From Tenuifilum sp. 4138str (GTDB taxonomy: Bacteria > Bacteroidota > Bacteroidia > Bacteroidales > Tenuifilaceae), in NCBI RefSeq assembly GCF_041102575.1, contig NZ_JBGCUE010000002.1, positions 1-64,000 on the forward strand: DNA of 64,000 bases, read 5' to 3'. The translations under genes and the position numbers were made by a program. Shown here piece after piece: positions 62,101 through 64,000 of the stretch; position 1 is the stretch's first letter, and the number at the start of each line of letters is the position of its first letter. The notes under the pieces were generated by a model that saw nothing but the letters and a program-made list of their open reading frames with translations, made no database searches and was not told where the DNA came from.

Positions 62101-64000
62101 CCGCTTTGAACAACATACACAGTATTCAGGGTGATAAGCGATCCCGGTTTTTGCATGGCATTGTTTCGGGCTACTTTAACATCAACCAGTTTATCGAGGT
62201 CGATATCAATTACATTCTCCCTTGGCCATACCGCCTCGCGATCGCGTTCCCGGCTATTGTAGTAAAACCCGTAAGGAGTCAGCTTTAATGGTATTTCGTA
62301 CTCGTAGTAGTTAGTGTTATAGTCGGTACCTATACGGATGAAAGCTGTTACCTCTTGGTCGTTCAATGGATACCCCTCAATAGCTTCGGCATGAACATCC
62401 ATTTTGAGTCGTTTGTACTGCCTGATATCGATGTTAACATTCTTAAACGCTGCGCGGGCATCGCCATCGGCCAAATCGGTTACCCTGTACTCCATGGCCT
62501 GTTCGTTAAGCTGGATAAGCTGGGGTTGACTTGGGTCAATAACCCTATCCACACCTGGTGGCAATACGTAGTTAACGGGTGTTCGTTTGTCGTTCTCCTC
62601 AATATTTACGGTTGCTATCGATAAACTGCCTGAAGGTAAATCGCCAACTGGCATACCCTCCTGGCCTTGAATTAGTGAGTAATTGTATTTACGCCACTCG
62701 CTACGAACCAGATGCAGCGTAGCAAAACGAAGTATAACCGTATCCTGGAAACCGCGCAGGAACATCCTCATGAAACGGATTGACTTGAAATCTTCAATTG
62801 GGCCAACCACCTTCTCGTATTCTGCAATGGGAACCTTAAATTGATACCACTTTACGGCTTTATTTAAGATTTTATCCTTATCGCCTGTTATAACGTTAGT
62901 TATAAAATTTTTACCAACCTCCATGTCCTGCGGGCGAAGTGAAATGCGATACTGATAGTAAGCCTCATTTTCGTTCATGGTATTATCGGTTCCCAGCTCC
63001 TCCACATCGGGGGTTGAGTAGCTCTGCTGCGAGGTAGTTCCGGTTGCTACTGGCGAATTATTCTCGGTTCCGTTAAAGTACTTATATCGGTCGAGAATGG
63101 TGGCGCGCTGTTGGTCGTAAACCCCGCTAAGGTAATGCCTGAAGTTATCGCCTGCCGGATCGCTTTCAAATCCGGCTAGCACATCGCTATTGGTTATTTT
63201 ATTCCTGAGCTGATTGATATACTCCGAAAAGAAGAACTGCTCATCGGGTATCCCATCGCCATCCAAATCGACCGAGGAGGAGAGTCCATCTAATCCAATA
63301 TCCTGGTAGGGGCGTTTAGCTTGGTCGTTATCGAAACCAACAGGCAGATACTGCTTGGTAGGAACCCTACCCCAGGCGGTTTGATCGGTTTTGGAAAGTT
63401 CCTCCGATGAGGTGGGTAGTCCATTCTCAAACGATTTTCGACCATCCCTTAAAATATCCTCCGAGATGTTACCAAGGTTGATGTAAAAATCGCCGCCACT
63501 ACTGAGCGTGTCGTACACAAACGGATCCATCAACCAAAACTCAATATACTCAATATTTGATGCTTCAAAGTCTGTGGTGCTCAGGTTGCGCATTATACCA
63601 CCCCAACGGCGTTGCGGATCTATTAACCTTCCGTTTGCATCGAGTTCATCAGTATTGAAGTTATACTGGCCACGTTCAGTAGGATAGAATGCAAGGTTAA
63701 GAACGGAGATATTGGTTGGTTGCCCCTGTGGCGTGTTCTTGTTTGGAAAAAGCTCGCGCTCAAAAATTTCGCGAACAAAATGGTTGCCCTGCAACTCCTT
63801 ATTATTACGGAGATACGATGGCGTAAGCGATGTGTTCCTCAAAAATAGCGGATCGATGTAGTACCAAGCCAAATGGGCGCGGTTATAGCCATACCGTAAA
63901 TCGTTGGAGAACGAGGCTTCCGGGAACATATCGGGTTGCCCCTGGGGAGTACTTGCTAACTTCCATTCCACCCATGAGCGAATATCAAGCGATGTGCTGC
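59109..64000 (-). CDS. sprA: T9SS outer-membrane translocon protein SprA (partial)
   Basis: The 3' portion (about 1,630 codons) of a SprA/Sov-type giant outer-membrane barrel, the conducting channel of the type IX secretion system. The frame stays open to the right edge, so the N-terminal part is missing. Recognisable stretches include SNIEYIEFWLMDPFVYD, GLDGLSSSVDLDGDGIPDEQ, IRFMRMFLRGFQDTVILRF and ARLSAKLADLGMVTVAGTT, and it ends in transmembrane strands (FGFSVRFELVN). The protein exports cargo carrying C-terminal T9SS signals and in gliding species also adhesins. gcvH follows, an arrangement I know from other Bacteroidota. Confidence 0.92.
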   Translation of the reverse strand, partial: STSLDIRSWVEWKLASTPQGQPDMFPEASFSNDLRYGYNRAHLAWYYIDPLFLRNTSLTPSYLRNNKELQGNHFVREIFERELFPNKNTPQGQPTNISVLNLAFYPTERGQYNFNTDELDANGRLIDPQRRWGGIMRNLSTTDFEASNIEYIEFWLMDPFVYDTLSSGGDFYINLGNISEDILRDGRKSFENGLPTSSEELSKTDQTAWGRVPTKQYLPVGFDNDQAKRPYQDIGLDGLSSSVDLDGDGIPDEQFFFSEYINQLRNKITNSDVLAGFESDPAGDNFRHYLSGVYDQQRATILDRYKYFNGTENNSPVATGTTSQQSYSTPDVEELGTDNTMNENEAYYQYRISLRPQDMEVGKNFITNVITGDKDKILNKAVKWYQFKVPIAEYEKVVGPIEDFKSIRFMRMFLRGFQDTVILRFATLHLVRSEWRKYNYSLIQGQEGMPVGDLPSGSLSIATVNIEENDKRTPVNYVLPPGVDRVIDPSQPQLIQLNEQAMEYRVTDLADGDARAAFKNVNIDIRQYKRLKMDVHAEAIEGYPLNDQEVTAFIRIGTDYNTNYYEYEIPLKLTPYGFYYNSRERDREAVWPRENVIDIDLDKLVDVKVARNNAMQKPGSLITLNTVYVVQSGNSKLKVTGNPNLSNVKVIMIGIRNPADDRMPKSVIAWFNELRLTNFNDQSGWAANARLSAKLADLGMVTVAGTTITPGFGSIEKKVNERSKETVYQYDINSTLELGKFFPASFNIKIPMFIGFGESMANPQYNPLDPDILLDDALRNASERERDSIKRIAQDYTRRRSINFTNVKIDKMGSKPRLWDPANISVSYSYSEIFSRNVRIDHRIQRNIRGAFTYNYNRQPKYISPFSKIKWLNSSYLALIRDFNFNLFPTQLSFRTDLNRNYFEQQFRNIQNPNQVFLPTFSKDFMWNRNYSLNWDITQSVKFDFVATATARIDEPEGMVDRYRDRDRYEQWKDSVWQNIRRGGRNTMYNHQFNITYSLPLSKIPLLNWISVTSRYTGIYRWQAGPILADTSRFDPGNTVQNSNTIQLNGQVNINTLFNKVGYLKRVNQQFDQRARGAAPQTRTVKYEEEKVNLRANATKVITHKLKTEKVTVKVFDPNGKEIKVSSQVRGDTKVAIKADADYKNCKVVVEGKVPEKINPAKFALETTLRLLMSVKSMGASYTETNGTLLPGYKPGVNYLGTENFNGMLAPGWEFVAGWQDPDFAWKAATNGWLTRDTSFNTPVVFTRNENLNFRATLEPLPGFRFDVSATRTLGKSNSKIFKSDGLGSYRVLSPLTTGNFSISVLTIGTAFEGGKRTGSSKAFERMKQNRLEIAYRLRDRRVANPSQGYDPNVIDPVTGFPDGYGPLSQDVLRASFLAAYTNTSPSKVSLSDFPLIPMPNWQLSYDGLAKMKPFKRWFKSITINHGYRSLYTIGAFTSNLTYLPEDDGFSYVRNINGDFVPQNEITNVAINEQFTPLVGLDLGWNNNLTNRIEIKNSRSLAMSFANNQLTEIYGNEFIVGAGYRFEDLPLIFQAEDGGKKAIKSDLRLTVDFSLRDNTTILRKLVEDSNDIIAGQLISTIKTAADYRINEKVTIRLFFDRTLNNPKVSRTFRTTNTSFGFSVRFELVN

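Noticed and set aside
1..64000. CRISPR arrays, prophage, integrase or intact insertion sequence
   Set aside because: No regularly spaced repeats, phage genes or transposase reading frames were found on either strand.

Overview
The window reads as chromosomal DNA of a Bacteroidota bacterium, most likely order Bacteroidales. The evidence is gene content and signals: a SprA-type T9SS outer-membrane translocon, a glycine-lipid acyltransferase pair (GlsA/GlsB-like), a split transketolase, type III pantothenate kinase, a U32 peptidase, a DUF5723 protein and an ExbB-ExbD-ExbD operon. Promoters follow the Bacteroidota form TTTG-N19-21-TAnnTTTG, Shine-Dalgarno sequences are not apparent, and lipoproteins carry short lipoboxes. 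The genus cannot be fixed from sequence alone. Nearly all of the window is core genome; there is no phage, CRISPR array or intact insertion sequence.

Layout. 1-338: two tandem strong promoters firing left out of the window, rRNA-like in form. 339-2938: polyprenol-phosphate mannosyltransferase, dihydroorotase and a small lipoprotein. 2942-5410: divergent aspartate kinase and fructose-1,6-bisphosphatase. 5411-6172: AT-rich non-coding spacer with repeats, then an AT-hook histone-like gene. 6957-15363: RNA methyltransferase, MiaB, YebC, two small envelope genes, split transketolase and a PurF-type amidophosphoribosyltransferase. 15417-17221: glycine-lipid operon. 17296-23420: MarC, then an operon of a large lipoprotein, a DUF5723 protein and a PD40/repeat/OmpA protein. 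23661-34724: a long minus-strand block of envelope biogenesis genes (PpiD-like foldase, CBS/CorC protein, LptC, TPR protein, outer-membrane protein) with coaX and mfd. 34894-35970: a non-coding insertion bounded by 17-bp terminal inverted repeats and 10-bp target duplications. 36044-43768: a 54-residue lipoprotein, aspS, tadA, a TPR protein, an HAD phosphatase, a U32 peptidase, an rRNA-type methyltransferase and an orphan SiaC-like protein.

43818-49978 is a six-gene minus-strand operon of exported proteins (LPP20-like, DUF6175-like and an outer-membrane barrel) and is the best candidate for an undescribed system: four of its products share a G-x-G plus alanine-rich helix signature. 50185-54097: alkaline phosphatase and an ExbB/ExbD proton-channel operon, followed by tRNA-Ser(GGA). 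54338-58990: asparaginase, TatD nuclease, M23 peptidase, ThiL and GcvH. 59109-64000: SprA, cut by the right edge.

Together the genes mix housekeeping metabolism (pyrimidine, purine, lysine-family amino acids, gluconeogenesis, pentose phosphate, CoA, thiamine) with a large cell-envelope component: LPS transport, periplasmic folding, outer-membrane proteins, TonB energisation and T9SS.
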